From: UBA964 sp965279665
GTDB taxonomy: Bacteria; Pseudomonadota; Gammaproteobacteria; Steroidobacterales; Steroidobacteraceae
DNA: 64,000 nucleotides
Reading direction: 5' to 3'
Assembly: GCA_965279665.1 (NCBI GenBank)
Contig: OZ257256.1
Span: 2,480,001 to 2,544,000 of the forward strand
The translations under genes were made by a program, and so were the position numbers. Numbering within the stretch: position 1 is the stretch's first letter; every line of letters starts with the position of its first letter. The notes beneath the pieces were generated by a model. The model was not told the DNA's origin and did no database searches. It saw nothing but the letters and a program-made list of their open reading frames with translations. Shown piece after piece: positions 18,338 through 26,963 of this stretch.

Positions 18338-19972
18338 TCAATTCGGGCGGCCGCGATTCGGACGGACGCTGTCCTGCTGCAACACGGCGCCGAAACGGTC
18401 CTGCAGCGCGCGCACCGTCGGATCGGCCGTCAACGACTCGCGCGCCTGCTCGAGTTCGAGCGCCGCGCTGCGTTCATCGGCCATCGCGGGCGTGTCGATC
18501 TGCGCGCTCGCCACTTCGAGTTCGAGCTTGATGGTCTCGCCGAAAAATCGTGTCAGAGCGGTGGCCAGCTTGTCCTCGATCGCCGGCGTGCGCAGATGAC
18601 GATTGCGCACATCGAGTGCGAGTCGCACCACGGCACCATCGCGACCGAGCCAGGCGCAATGCGAAGCCAGCTGCCGCGCAGCGCCACCGAGCTCCAGTCG
18701 GCTCAACATCTCGTTCCAGCTCGCCTCGCCCGATATGTCACCGCGCGCGACGTGCGTTGTGGTGGCCTCGCGCGCCGCGGTAGCGGCCGCCGACGGTGCA
18801 ACACTGCTCGCCGCCGCGCTCGACGCGGTGCTCGACGGACGGGAACGCGCGACGGCTTCGCCGCCGGCGCCTTGCGCCGCACTGCCACCCGCCGGCCGGA
18901 ACGCCAGCATGCGCAGCAGCGTCATCTCGAATCCGGTCACCGGATCCGGTGCATGCGGCAGATCGCGACGGCCGAGGATCGCCGTCTGATAGAACAGCTG
19001 CGTGTCCTCGGGCGCGAGTTGCGCGGCGAAGCCGGCCAGCAGCTCGGACGGATGAACTTCGTCGCCGGCCGCATCCGGTACCACCTGGAACAGCGCGATG
19101 CGCGCGAGCAGTGCGGCCAGCGCGTCGAGCATCTGCGCGTAATCCGGTGCCCACTCCTCCAGCGAGCGTGCGAACGCGAGCAGCCCCGGCGCATCGCCGG
19201 CGGCCAGCCGTCGCACCAGCTCCACGACATGCGCACGATCGATCGTGCCGAGCATCGATCGCGCCTCGGGCTCGGTCGCTCGTCCGCCGCCGAACGCGAT
19301 CAGCTGGTCCAGCAGCGACAGTGCGTCGCGCAGGCTGCCATCCGCAGCCTCTGCGACGAGCCGCACGCCCGCCGCATCGAACTCGATCTTCTCTTCGGTC
19401 AGCACATGGCGCAGCCGCTCGCCGATCAGCGCCACCGGCAACCGCTTCAGGTTGAACTGCAGGCAGCGCGACAGCACGGTGATCGGCAGCTTCTGCGGAT
19501 CCGTCGTGGCCAGCAGGAACTTGACGTGCGGCGGCGGCTCTTCGAGCGTCTTCAACAACGCGTTGAAGGAATGCGTCGACAGCATGTGCACTTCGTCGAT
19601 CAGGTAGACCTTGTAACGCCCGCGGGTCGGGGCGTACTGGACGTTGTCGAGCAGTTCACGCGTGTCGTCGATCTTGGTACGGGACGCCGCGTCGACTTCG
19701 ATCAGATCGATGAACCGACCCTCGTCGACCTCACGACAGGCGCTGCAGACGCCACAGGGCCTGGCACTGACGCCCTGCTCGCAGTTCAGACACTTGGCGA
19801 GGATGCGCGCGATGGTCGTCTTGCCGACGCCTCGAGTACCGGTGAACAGGAACGCGTGATGGACCCGCTGGGTGTCGAGCGCGTTGACGAGCGCCCGCAG
19901 CACGTGTTCCTGGCCCACGAGTTCGTCGAAGCGGCGGGGCCGCCACTTGCGCGCGAGTGCGGTGTAGCTCAT
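18338..19972 (-). CDS. dnaX: DNA polymerase III subunits gamma/tau
   Basis: A 544-residue clamp-loader ATPase. Seen: Walker A GTRGVGKT (residues 45-52), zinc cysteines C64, C73, C76 and C79, Walker B LIDEVHML, and the sensor region STHSFNALLKTLEEPP. A low-complexity Ala/Ser linker (about 375-410) precedes a C-terminal tau-specific domain. It is shorter than E. coli tau (643), mainly in the linker. I see no A-run slippery site for making gamma by frameshift. Start MSYTALARKWRPRRF is canonical. There is no Shine-Dalgarno; TAAAGT lies 6 nt before the ATG. Confidence 0.95.
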   Translation of the reverse strand: MSYTALARKWRPRRFDELVGQEHVLRALVNALDTQRVHHAFLFTGTRGVGKTTIARILAKCLNCEQGVSARPCGVCSACREVDEGRFIDLIEVDAASRTKIDDTRELLDNVQYAPTRGRYKVYLIDEVHMLSTHSFNALLKTLEEPPPHVKFLLATTDPQKLPITVLSRCLQFNLKRLPVALIGERLRHVLTEEKIEFDAAGVRLVAEAADGSLRDALSLLDQLIAFGGGRATEPEARSMLGTIDRAHVVELVRRLAAGDAPGLLAFARSLEEWAPDYAQMLDALAALLARIALFQVVPDAAGDEVHPSELLAGFAAQLAPEDTQLFYQTAILGRRDLPHAPDPVTGFEMTLLRMLAFRPAGGSAAQGAGGEAVARSRPSSTASSAAASSVAPSAAATAAREATTTHVARGDISGEASWNEMLSRLELGGAARQLASHCAWLGRDGAVVRLALDVRNRHLRTPAIEDKLATALTRFFGETIKLELEVASAQIDTPAMADERSAALELEQARESLTADPTVRALQDRFGAVLQQDSVRPNRGRPN

Positions 19973-19978
19973 GCAGTC

Positions 19979-19984
19979 ACTTTA
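19979..19984 (-). promoter_or_regulatory. -10-like hexamer 6 nt upstream of dnaX
   Basis: TAAAGT on the minus strand (four of six matches to TATAAT) followed by GACTGC and the ATG at 19972. If used, transcription would start on the A of the start codon. Read-through from the SRP RNA gene just upstream is an alternative. Confidence 0.3.
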
Positions 19985-20021
19985 ATCGACAACCGGCCTC
20001 GAAGACGGGGACGGCAGAGGG

Positions 20022-20123
20022 AGGCGGCCCGCACCAGCCTGAACTCCGGCACCCGACCTGACCGTTACCGTTGCTCCCTTCCGGGCCTGGCGGGGTTCAC
20101 GGAGAATCGTTGCGGAGGAGCCG
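20022..20123 (-). ncRNA. ffs: 4.5S signal recognition particle RNA
   Basis: The minus strand carries the diagnostic SRP domain IV: CAGGCCCGGAAGGGAGCA followed by ACGGTAACGG and TCAGGTCGGG, which form the asymmetric loop, the GGAA-type tetraloop and the symmetric loop that bind the Ffh M domain. Flanking segments (GGCTCCTCCGC and GCGGGCCGCC) can pair as the terminal stem. This is the short bacterial form without an Alu domain. Ends are estimated to a few bases. It lies between tRNA-Ser and dnaX; its protein partner Ffh is encoded at 54575-55936. A short GCCCC/GGGGC hairpin at 20152-20164 separates it from the tRNA. Confidence 0.88.
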
Positions 20124-20167
20124 ATGCGGGACGCCATAGAAACCTGAAGGGGCCCCATCGGGGCGGT

Positions 20168-20259
<92 letters not shown>

Positions 20260-20325
20260 GATCAATGACTTACATCATCTATCTAAACTGAACCTCACCC
20301 CTGCGCAGCGCCGGGAGCGATGATA

Positions 20326-20634
20326 TCAGGCTGCCGGCTTGGCTGCCTTCGGGATGGCATAGCGCGGCGGTGCATCGAGACAGCCCTCGCTCGCGGCTCG
20401 TGGACGTTCCGGCTCGGCCAGCGGCGGGATCGGCAGCGCAGCACGGGTATCCGGCGCCTGCAGACCCGGCGGGATCTTCAGCGGCTCGCTGTTCTGCGCG
20501 CCCGCGTAGTCCTCGGCCTTGACGCAGGTGGCCTTGAACAGGCGGCTGCAGCCCGTCACCGACAACGCCAGGACCACGACGGCGACGGCCGTCAGCGCAC
20601 GCCGGGGCGGCAGCGAAAATGAAGCGTGGTGCAA
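20326..20634 (-). CDS. short BamC-like lipoprotein downstream of dapA
   Basis: A 102-residue lipoprotein with a signal segment (ALTAVAVVVLALSVTGC) ending in lipobox VTGC. The mature part is about 70 residues, mostly unstructured, with YAGAQNSEPLKIPPGLQAPD and PIPPLAEPERP, resembling the N-terminal BamD-binding stretch of BamC. The two helix-grip domains of BamC are missing. The position directly after dapA is that of bamC (nlpB) in gammaproteobacteria. No ATG fits: the best start is TTG at 20634 with GGGAGAG 6 nt upstream; GTG at 20661 is the alternative. BamC relationship is inference from position, lipobox and the Pro-rich motif. Confidence 0.6.
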   Translation of the reverse strand: MHHASFSLPPRRALTAVAVVVLALSVTGCSRLFKATCVKAEDYAGAQNSEPLKIPPGLQAPDTRAALPIPPLAEPERPRAASEGCLDAPPRYAIPKAAKPAA

Positions 20635-20678
20635 CTCGAACTCTCCCAGGTCTTGATTCACGATTCGACGAAACCCCG

Positions 20679-21575
20679 TCAGCCGGAAACCGCGCGGGCC
20701 ACGGGCCCTTCCGCCTGCTCCAGCGCCTCGATCAGCCGGCCATGGAACCGCGCCGACAGCGGCGTCAACGGCAGACGAATCCCGCCCTGAATCAGACCCA
20801 TGCGCTGCAGCAGCCATTTGGCCGGGATCGGGTTGGCTTCGACGAACAGGTTCTCGTGCAGGCCCGCCAGCCGCGCATCCAGCGCCGCGGACTTCGCGAC
20901 GTCTCCGCTGCGGGCCACGGACATCATCTCAGACATCTGCCGCGGCACAATGTTCGCGGTCACGGAAATCACGCCAGAGGCCCCGGCCAGCACCGCGCCA
21001 CGCGCCGTCGCATCATCGCCACTGAGCAGCACGAAGCCCGGTGCGCAGGCGTTGCGAAGCTCGACGAACCGCTGCACGTCGGCGACGGCTTCCTTGATGC
21101 CGACGATGCGTGGCACGGTCGACAGACGCGCCACGGTCGGCGGCAACATGTCCACGGCCGTCCGGCCGGGCACGTTGTACAGCAGGATCGGTACAGGGCT
21201 CGCCGCCGCGACCGCCGAGAAGTGCTGGAACAGACCTTCCTGCGTCGGTTTGTTGTAGGCCGGCGTGACGACCAGAAGTCCCTCGGGACGCAGTTCACCG
21301 AGCCATTTCGCCCGCTCGACGGTGCCGGCCGTGCTGCTCGTGCCGGCGCCGGCGATCACCGCCGCGCGGCCCGCCAGGCGACGCTGCGCCCGGATGACCA
21401 GTTCGCGTAGTTCCGGGTCTGTCAGCGTGGCCGACTCTCCCGTGGTGCCACCGACCACGACACCGGAAGTGCCGCCGTCGGCATGGAAGTCCAACAGGCG
21501 GTCCCACGCGGCATAGTCGATCGCCCCACTCGGCGTCATCGGCGTGACGATCGCCACCAGGCTGCCAGCGAACAT
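20679..21575 (-). CDS. dapA: 4-hydroxy-tetrahydrodipicolinate synthase
   Basis: A 298-residue class I aldolase-fold enzyme condensing pyruvate with aspartate semialdehyde, the first committed step to diaminopimelate and lysine. Key residues are visible: GGTTGES (residues 42-48) with the catalytic Thr pair, Y133 and R138 in YNVPGRT, and the Schiff-base lysine K161 in GIKEA. GTTGES and AYNKPTQEG are family signatures. Start ATG with GAGGAAAG upstream. It is followed by the short BamC-like lipoprotein gene and is divergent from gcvR, the same neighbourhood as in E. coli. Confidence 0.96.
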   Translation of the reverse strand: MFAGSLVAIVTPMTPSGAIDYAAWDRLLDFHADGGTSGVVVGGTTGESATLTDPELRELVIRAQRRLAGRAAVIAGAGTSSTAGTVERAKWLGELRPEGLLVVTPAYNKPTQEGLFQHFSAVAAASPVPILLYNVPGRTAVDMLPPTVARLSTVPRIVGIKEAVADVQRFVELRNACAPGFVLLSGDDATARGAVLAGASGVISVTANIVPRQMSEMMSVARSGDVAKSAALDARLAGLHENLFVEANPIPAKWLLQRMGLIQGGIRLPLTPLSARFHGRLIEALEQAEGPVARAVSG

Positions 21576-21729
21576 GGGAACTTTCCTCGGAAAAGATCGC
21601 GGATGTTACGGGCCGGGGCACCGCAGGCGCAACCCGCGCCGACGGTCGCCATCGGCAGCCCCAGCCGATACACTGCCCTCCGCAAACCCGCACCATCGAA
21701 AGTCAGCCATCTTGAACACACCCTCGGGC

Positions 21730-22260
21730 ATGAAGCAGCACGTCGCGGTCTCCGCGATCGGCAACGACCGCACCGGCATCGTCCACGAGCTCACCCGGAT
21801 CATCAGCGACTGCGGCGGCAACATCAGCGAGAGCCGCATGGCGAGCCTCGGCTCGGAATTCGCGATGGTGCTGCTGGTGTCCGGCAACTGGCATTCGCTC
21901 GCCAAGCTCGAAACCGAGCTGAACAAACTGGCGGACCTCGGCGGGCTCACGGTCTCGATCAAGCGCACGGAGCCTCGGCCGCCGCGCACGGACCTGCTGC
22001 CCTATTCGATCGACGCCGTCTGCCTCGACCAGACCGGCATCGTCGCTGCGCTCTCCGGCTTCTGCTCGAGCCGCGGCATCGACATCGCCGACGTCTCCAC
22101 ACGCACCTACCCGGCCGCCCACACCGGCGCGCAGATGTTCTCGGTCCAGATGATCGTCAACGTGCCGAGTCGCCTGCATCTCGCGCACCTGCGCGAAGAG
22201 TTCATGGAGTTCTGCGACTCCCTGAACCTCGATGCGATCATGGAACCGGTCAAATCCTGA
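21730..22260 (+). CDS. gcvR: glycine cleavage system transcriptional repressor
   Basis: A 176-residue protein of two ACT domains: the first with AIGNDRTGIVHELTRIISDCGG, the second with CLDQTGIVAALSGFCSSRGI, each starting in the DRTG/DQTG ligand-loop style. In E. coli GcvR binds GcvA and glycine to repress the glycine cleavage operon. The dapA-gcvR-bcp order is that of E. coli, which supports the name. Start ATG at 21730 has no clear Shine-Dalgarno; an in-frame TTG six codons upstream is a possible alternative. A TACACT element at 21669-21674 could be its -10. Confidence 0.88.
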   Translation: MKQHVAVSAIGNDRTGIVHELTRIISDCGGNISESRMASLGSEFAMVLLVSGNWHSLAKLETELNKLADLGGLTVSIKRTEPRPPRTDLLPYSIDAVCLDQTGIVAALSGFCSSRGIDIADVSTRTYPAAHTGAQMFSVQMIVNVPSRLHLAHLREEFMEFCDSLNLDAIMEPVKS

Positions 22261-22274
22261 ACTGAGGTTTTCGA

Positions 22275-22742
22275 ATGGCCAGCGTCACCGTCGGCAAGAA
22301 AGTGCCGGATTTCACTTCGACCACCACGGACGGAAAGCCGTGGCGATTGAAGGACGCGCGTGGCAAGAAGCTCGTGCTGTTTTTCTACCCGAAGGACATG
22401 ACCTCGGGCTGCACCATCGAAGCACAGGACTTCCGCGACCTGCAGGCCGCGTTTCGCAAGTCGGGGACGCAGGTGGTCGGCATCTCGCGTGACAGCTGCA
22501 AGTCGCATGTGAAGTTCCGCGACAAGGAATCCCTGAACTACGAACTGCTGTCCGACGAGGACGAGTCGGTGTGCGGACTGTTCGATGTCATCCGTGAGAA
22601 GAACATGTACGGCAAGAAGGTCATGGGTGTCGTGCGCAGCACCTTCCTGATCGATGCCGAGGGCGTGCTCGTGCAGGAGTGGCGCAAGGTGAAAGTGGAT
22701 GGTCACGCGGAGGCAGTACTTGAAGCAGCGAAAGAGCTCTGA
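22275..22742 (+). CDS. bcp: thiol peroxidase of the Bcp/PrxQ family
   Basis: A 155-residue peroxiredoxin reducing hydrogen peroxide and organic peroxides with thioredoxin. The peroxidatic cysteine is C46 in KDMTSGCTIEAQDF. The usual Bcp/PrxQ resolving cysteine five residues later is replaced by Q51. Other cysteines (C75, C100) are available, so it may be a 1-Cys type or use an atypical partner. Follows gcvR by 14 bp as in E. coli and overlaps the PhoH gene by 44 nt. Confidence 0.92.
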   Translation: MASVTVGKKVPDFTSTTTDGKPWRLKDARGKKLVLFFYPKDMTSGCTIEAQDFRDLQAAFRKSGTQVVGISRDSCKSHVKFRDKESLNYELLSDEDESVCGLFDVIREKNMYGKKVMGVVRSTFLIDAEGVLVQEWRKVKVDGHAEAVLEAAKEL

Positions 22743-24198
22743 TCCAAAGTCCCCCGGCGCGCGTCCCCGCGCGTCCCGCAACAGCTCCCGCCCGGCCGCA
22801 CGACACCGTCGCCTCTTCGTGCTCGACACCAACGTGCTGATGCACGATCCGACCGCGATCTTCCGCTTCGAGGAACACGACATCCATCTGCCGATGGTCG
22901 TCCTCGAGGAACTCGACGCCAACAAGAAAGGCATCTCCGAGTCCGCCCGCAACGCCCGCCAGGTCAGTCGCTTCCTCGACGACCTGATGCGCGACGCCTC
23001 CAAAGACATGATCGACCGCGGTATCCCGCTGCCGGCCCACAAGAACGGCAACCAGGGCAAGCAGCCGAGCAGTGGACGTCTGTTCTTCCAGACCCAGCAA
23101 TTGAGCTCGGTGCTGCCCGACAGCCTGCCCGGCCACGGCAACGACAATGCGATCCTCGCGCAGAGCCTCGGACTGCAGGCACTGCATCCCGACACGCGCG
23201 TGGTGCTGGTGTCGAAGGACATCAACCTGCGGATCAAGGCAGCCGTCGTCGGCGTGCACGCCGAGGACTACTACAGCGACAAGACGATCGAAGACGCCGA
23301 TGTGCTCTATACGGGGCATCAGCCGCTGGCAGATGATTTCTGGGAGAAGCACGGACGCAACCTTCGCTCGTGGAAGGAAGGTACGCGCACGTTCTACGAG
23401 ATCACCGGCCAGCAGGTCGGGCACTGGACGGTCAACCAGTTCGTGTACGAACCGCGCGCCGGCGGCATGGAAGCGATGGTGCGGCGGATCGAAGGCAATA
23501 CCGCGACGCTCGAACTGGTGCGCGATTTCCGCGGCGAGCGCAACAGTGTCTGGGGCATCGCCGCGCGCAACCGCGAGCAGAATTTCGCGCTGAACCTGCT
23601 GATGGATCCGGAGATCGACTTCGTGTCCGTGCTCGGTCCGGCCGGTACCGGCAAGACCCTGCTGACGCTCGCGGCCGGCCTGATGCAGACGCTGGAGAAC
23701 AATCGCTACGCCGAGATCATCATGACGCGCGTGACGATTCCGCTCGGCGAGGACATCGGCTTTCTGCCCGGCACCGAAGAGGAAAAGATGGAGCCCTGGA
23801 TGGGCGCGCTGATGGACAACCTCGAAGTGCTGACCCAAAGCTCCGATGGCGGCAGCTGGGGTCGCGCGGCCACCAACGACCTGCTGCGCAATCGCATCAA
23901 GATCCGATCGCTGAACTTCATGCGCGGCCGGACGTTCCTGAACCGTTTCGTGATCCTGGATGAAGCGCAGAACCTGACGCCGAAGCAGATGAAGGCGCTG
24001 GTGACGCGGGCCGGCCCGGGAACGAAGATCGTCTGCCTCGGCAACATCGCACAGATCGATACGCCCTATCTCTCGGAGACGACCTGCGGCCTGACCTACG
24101 TCGTGAACCGCTTCCAGGGATGGGCGCATTCCGGCCACATCACGCTGGTACGCGGTGAGCGCTCGCGCCTGGCGGAGCACGCGTCGGACATTCTCTGA
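22699..24198 (+). CDS. PIN-PhoH family ATPase/ribonuclease (PhoH2 type)
   Basis: A 499-residue protein. After a basic N-terminal tail comes a PIN nuclease domain starting FVLDTNVLMHDP (about 41-52) with further acidic sites (LEELDANKKG, GHGNDNAILA). A PhoH helicase-like ATPase domain follows with Walker A GPAGTGKT (313-320), MTRVTIPLGEDIGFLPGT and Walker B FVILDEAQNLTP. PIN-PhoH proteins have been shown to be ATP-dependent RNA-unwinding ribonucleases in mycobacteria; the role here is unknown. The ATG chosen lies 44 nt inside bcp. That overlap is long, so a start slightly downstream is possible, but the basic tail is in-frame coding-like. Confidence 0.88.
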   Translation: MVTRRQYLKQRKSSDPKSPGARPRASRNSSRPAARHRRLFVLDTNVLMHDPTAIFRFEEHDIHLPMVVLEELDANKKGISESARNARQVSRFLDDLMRDASKDMIDRGIPLPAHKNGNQGKQPSSGRLFFQTQQLSSVLPDSLPGHGNDNAILAQSLGLQALHPDTRVVLVSKDINLRIKAAVVGVHAEDYYSDKTIEDADVLYTGHQPLADDFWEKHGRNLRSWKEGTRTFYEITGQQVGHWTVNQFVYEPRAGGMEAMVRRIEGNTATLELVRDFRGERNSVWGIAARNREQNFALNLLMDPEIDFVSVLGPAGTGKTLLTLAAGLMQTLENNRYAEIIMTRVTIPLGEDIGFLPGTEEEKMEPWMGALMDNLEVLTQSSDGGSWGRAATNDLLRNRIKIRSLNFMRGRTFLNRFVILDEAQNLTPKQMKALVTRAGPGTKIVCLGNIAQIDTPYLSETTCGLTYVVNRFQGWAHSGHITLVRGERSRLAEHASDIL

Positions 24199-24293
24199 TG
24201 TCTGCCCACGACAAGGGCGTGGCGGAACTCCGCGGAGGTGGTGCGGTCCTATCTTGCGGGCGCACCACCGCGGTGTCTACCCGGAGGAATGCA

Positions 24294-25859
24294 ATGCGCG
24301 CCCTGCTGTTGAGTCTGCTGACCGCCAGCGCCCTGCTGACCGCTGCGGCGTCCGCGCAGACCCTGCCTGCCGGCGCCGCCGAAGCGCCTTCGCGCGGTCT
24401 GCCTGGCCGCGCCTCGACGGCCAATGAACTGCCCGACATCGGTACGCCGGCCGATGCCACGCTGAATCGCAGCGACGAATACCAGATCGGTCGCATGATC
24501 GTGCGCGGCCTGCGCGACCAGGGCCAGGTGCTCGAGGATCCGGAGATCAGCGACTGGATCCAGAACCTCGGCTCGCGGATCGCAGCGCAGGCGCAGGACG
24601 GTGGCCAGCGCTTCCAGTTCTTCGTCGTGCGCGATCCGGGCATCAACGCCTTCGCACTGCCCGGCGGCTTCGTCGGCGTGAACCAGGGATTGATCACCGC
24701 GACGGCAAACGAATCGCAGCTGGCGAGCGTGCTGGCGCATGAGATCGCGCACGTCACGCAGCGCCACATCGCGCGCTCGATCCGCGCGCAGGGTCGCCAG
24801 AGCCTCGCGTCGGCGGCGGCGATCCTGGCCGCCATCCTGATCGGTGCGGCCGCCGGCGGCGGATCCGATGCCGTACAGGCCGGTATCGCCATCGCGCAAG
24901 GCACCGCTGCGCAGCAGAGCATCAACTTCACGCGCTCGAACGAGTACGAAGCCGATCGTGTCGGCATCGGTTTTCTCGCCGCCGCCGGATTCGATCCGCA
25001 CGGCATGCCGGATTTCTTCGAGACACTGAGCCGACGCATGGGGCTGTCGGGTTCGCAGGTGCCGGAGTTCCTGCGCACGCATCCGGTGAATTCGAACCGC
25101 ATCGCGGAGTCCCGCGATCGCGCGGCACAGTTTCCGCGCCCCAAACTCGCACCGTCACCCACCTATGCCTTCGCGCGCGAGCGGGTGCGGGTGATCGGTG
25201 CGCCGCCGGACTCGGACCTGCGGCCGTATTACGCTGGCCTGCGCGATCAACGACCCCTGACGGCTGCCGAGCAATACGGCGAAGCGCTGGCGATGCTCGG
25301 TGCCGGCCAGTCCAAGGCGTCGGCCGGCGCCCTGATCGAACTCGCCGGGCAGACGCCGGCCAGCCCGATGCTGCAGGCGTCTCTTGGACAGGCGCTGTTC
25401 GCGGCCGGGCGACAGCAGGACGCGATCGACAGCCTGACGCAGGCACTCGCGATCGCCCCGCGCAACGTACCGCTGTCCATCCGCTATGCCGAGCTGCTGA
25501 TGAACACGGGGCGCGCGAAGGAAGCCCACGAGGTGCTGCTGGACGTGTTCAACAATGTCACGCCATCGCCGGACCAGATCCGCTTCACCGCGCTCGCGGC
25601 GAGCGCAGCCGGCGACACCGGCGATGCCTACTACTACATGAGCGAATACCACATCGCCGCGGGCGACCTGCCGCTGGCGATGCGCCAGCTCGAGCTCGCC
25701 CTGGCCGCGCCGAACCTGACCTCCGTGCAGCGTGCTCGCTTTGCCGCGCGCCTGAAGGAGATCCGCGATTTCCTGGCCGAGCAGCCACGGCGCCGGCCGC
25801 GCGACCGTTCCGAGGGCAATGACCCGGTCGAACCGCTCGCGCTGATTTCGCACCCCTGA
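24294..25859 (+). CDS. bepA: periplasmic M48 metalloprotease BepA-like with TPR domain
   Basis: A 521-residue exported zinc protease/chaperone. E. coli BepA (YfgC, 487 aa) degrades stalled LptD and helps outer-membrane protein assembly. Seen: a cleavable signal (LLSLLTASALLTAAASAQ), the metalloprotease motif HEIAH with H149, E150 and H153, a third zinc ligand E219 in NEYEADR, the HPVNSNRIAES lid segment, and a C-terminal TPR array (about 310-500). GGAGG 6 nt before the ATG at 24294 fixes the start; the longer frame upstream is not protein-like. Adjacent to mlaA, consistent with an outer-membrane quality-control block. Confidence 0.92.
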   Translation: MRALLLSLLTASALLTAAASAQTLPAGAAEAPSRGLPGRASTANELPDIGTPADATLNRSDEYQIGRMIVRGLRDQGQVLEDPEISDWIQNLGSRIAAQAQDGGQRFQFFVVRDPGINAFALPGGFVGVNQGLITATANESQLASVLAHEIAHVTQRHIARSIRAQGRQSLASAAAILAAILIGAAAGGGSDAVQAGIAIAQGTAAQQSINFTRSNEYEADRVGIGFLAAAGFDPHGMPDFFETLSRRMGLSGSQVPEFLRTHPVNSNRIAESRDRAAQFPRPKLAPSPTYAFARERVRVIGAPPDSDLRPYYAGLRDQRPLTAAEQYGEALAMLGAGQSKASAGALIELAGQTPASPMLQASLGQALFAAGRQQDAIDSLTQALAIAPRNVPLSIRYAELLMNTGRAKEAHEVLLDVFNNVTPSPDQIRFTALAASAAGDTGDAYYYMSEYHIAAGDLPLAMRQLELALAAPNLTSVQRARFAARLKEIRDFLAEQPRRRPRDRSEGNDPVEPLALISHP

Positions 25860-25870
25860 ACCAGTCCGAT

Positions 25871-25876
25871 TAAACT
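25871..25876 (+). promoter_or_regulatory. -10-like hexamer 6 nt upstream of mlaA
   Basis: TAAACT followed by ATCCCG and the mlaA ATG at 25883. No Shine-Dalgarno is present. With a weak -35 (TCGCAC, 17 bp upstream), transcription would begin at the start codon. Confidence 0.35.
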
Positions 25877-25882
25877 ATCCCG

Positions 25883-26671
25883 ATGAAACCGATTCTGCTC
25901 GCACCGTTCGCCGTCCTCGCGCTGTCCCTGACGGCCTGCGCGTCGCTCCCAAATTCGAAGCCGGACCCGCGCGATCCGCTCGAACGCCTGAACCGCACGA
26001 CCTTCGCATTCAACGATGCGCTCGATCGCAACTTCGCGCGTCCCGTGGCACGCGGCTACCGCCGCATCACGCCGGACCCGATCGAGACCGGCATCTCGAA
26101 CTTCTTCGCGAATCTCGAATACCCGACGGTCCTCGTCAACAGTGCGCTGCAGGGCAAGTTCCGCGACGCCGCGAGCGATACGGGACGACTGCTGGTCAAC
26201 ACGACCTTCGGCCTCGGCGGCCTGTTCGATCCGGCCACCCACATGGGCCTCGAGCGACACGACGAGGACTTCGGCCAGACCCTCGGCAAGTGGGGCGTCC
26301 CACCGGGCGCCTACATCGTCATACCGGTGCTCGGCCCCTACTCGGTCCGCGACGGCATCGGCAGTCTCGCTGATGAATTCACCGAACCGCGTCAGTACCT
26401 CGAAGATGACGGCACGCGCTGGACGCTCTGGGCCGGCAAGCAGCTCGACAAGCGGGCACGCCTGCTGGATGCCGATGCGGTGCTGGAACGCGCCGGCGAC
26501 AAATACGTCCTGGTACGCAGCGCGTATCTGCAGAGACGCGAGTATCGGGTGCGGGATGGCGACGTCCCGGAAGACACGAGCCTGGAAGACGAGTTCGACT
26601 CAGAAGAGCCGGAATCGAGCGAAGCGCCGGCGGTCAGCCCGCAGGCTCCAGCAACTCCTCCAGCTCGCTGA
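25883..26671 (+). CDS. mlaA: outer-membrane phospholipid-transport lipoprotein MlaA (VacJ)
   Basis: A 262-residue outer-membrane lipoprotein (lipobox SLTAC, Cys at residue 19) that removes misplaced phospholipids from the outer leaflet and passes them to MlaC. Family blocks present: DPLERLNRTTFAFNDALDRN, a donut-ring region NFFANLEYPTVLVNSALQGK, GLFDPATHMGLERHDEDFGQTLGKWG-like sequence, and GPYSVRDGIG. The C-terminus carries an acidic Glu/Ser/Pro-rich tail (about 225-262). It converges on mlaB; the two coding regions share their last 38 bp. Confidence 0.95.
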   Translation: MKPILLAPFAVLALSLTACASLPNSKPDPRDPLERLNRTTFAFNDALDRNFARPVARGYRRITPDPIETGISNFFANLEYPTVLVNSALQGKFRDAASDTGRLLVNTTFGLGGLFDPATHMGLERHDEDFGQTLGKWGVPPGAYIVIPVLGPYSVRDGIGSLADEFTEPRQYLEDDGTRWTLWAGKQLDKRARLLDADAVLERAGDKYVLVRSAYLQRREYRVRDGDVPEDTSLEDEFDSEEPESSEAPAVSPQAPATPPAR

Positions 26672-26963
26672 TTCGCGCGATGTCGATCAGCGAGCGCGGC
26701 ACGGCGCGCAGCTCGATGCGACGTTCGGCACGTCGGCCCCAGGCGAGCCATTCCACGAGCACGGCGAGCCCCGCGCTGTCAGCAGCGGTGACGCCGCCGC
26801 AGTCGATCACCAGGCCCGACCCTTCACAGCCCTGCAGCTGACGCAGACCATCCGGCAGCGCCTTCGCGGCGGTCGCGAACGTCATCGCTCCGCTGACGAG
26901 CAGCGTACTGGCGCCGTCGCGCGCGATGTGCAGCGGCGCAATGCTGTGAGCCGCTGCGTTCAA
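26634..26963 (-). CDS. mlaB: STAS-domain protein MlaB
   Basis: A 109-residue STAS-domain subunit of the MlaFEDB ABC transporter, which stabilises the ATPase MlaF. Seen: LLVSGAMTFATAAKAL and the STAS signature LVIDCGGVTAADSAGLAVLVEWL, with Ser at the usual phosphorylatable-like site. It starts with TTG overlapping the mlaC stop (TTGA), so translation is coupled. It is the last gene of the mlaFEDCB operon, and its 3' end overlaps mlaA by 38 bp on the other strand. Confidence 0.9.
   Translation of the reverse strand: MNAAAHSIAPLHIARDGASTLLVSGAMTFATAAKALPDGLRQLQGCEGSGLVIDCGGVTAADSAGLAVLVEWLAWGRRAERRIELRAVPRSLIDIARISELEELLEPAG

Noticed and set aside
18338..19972. Programmed frameshift site in dnaX
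   Set aside because: No A-run slippery heptamer with following stem was found in the linker region.
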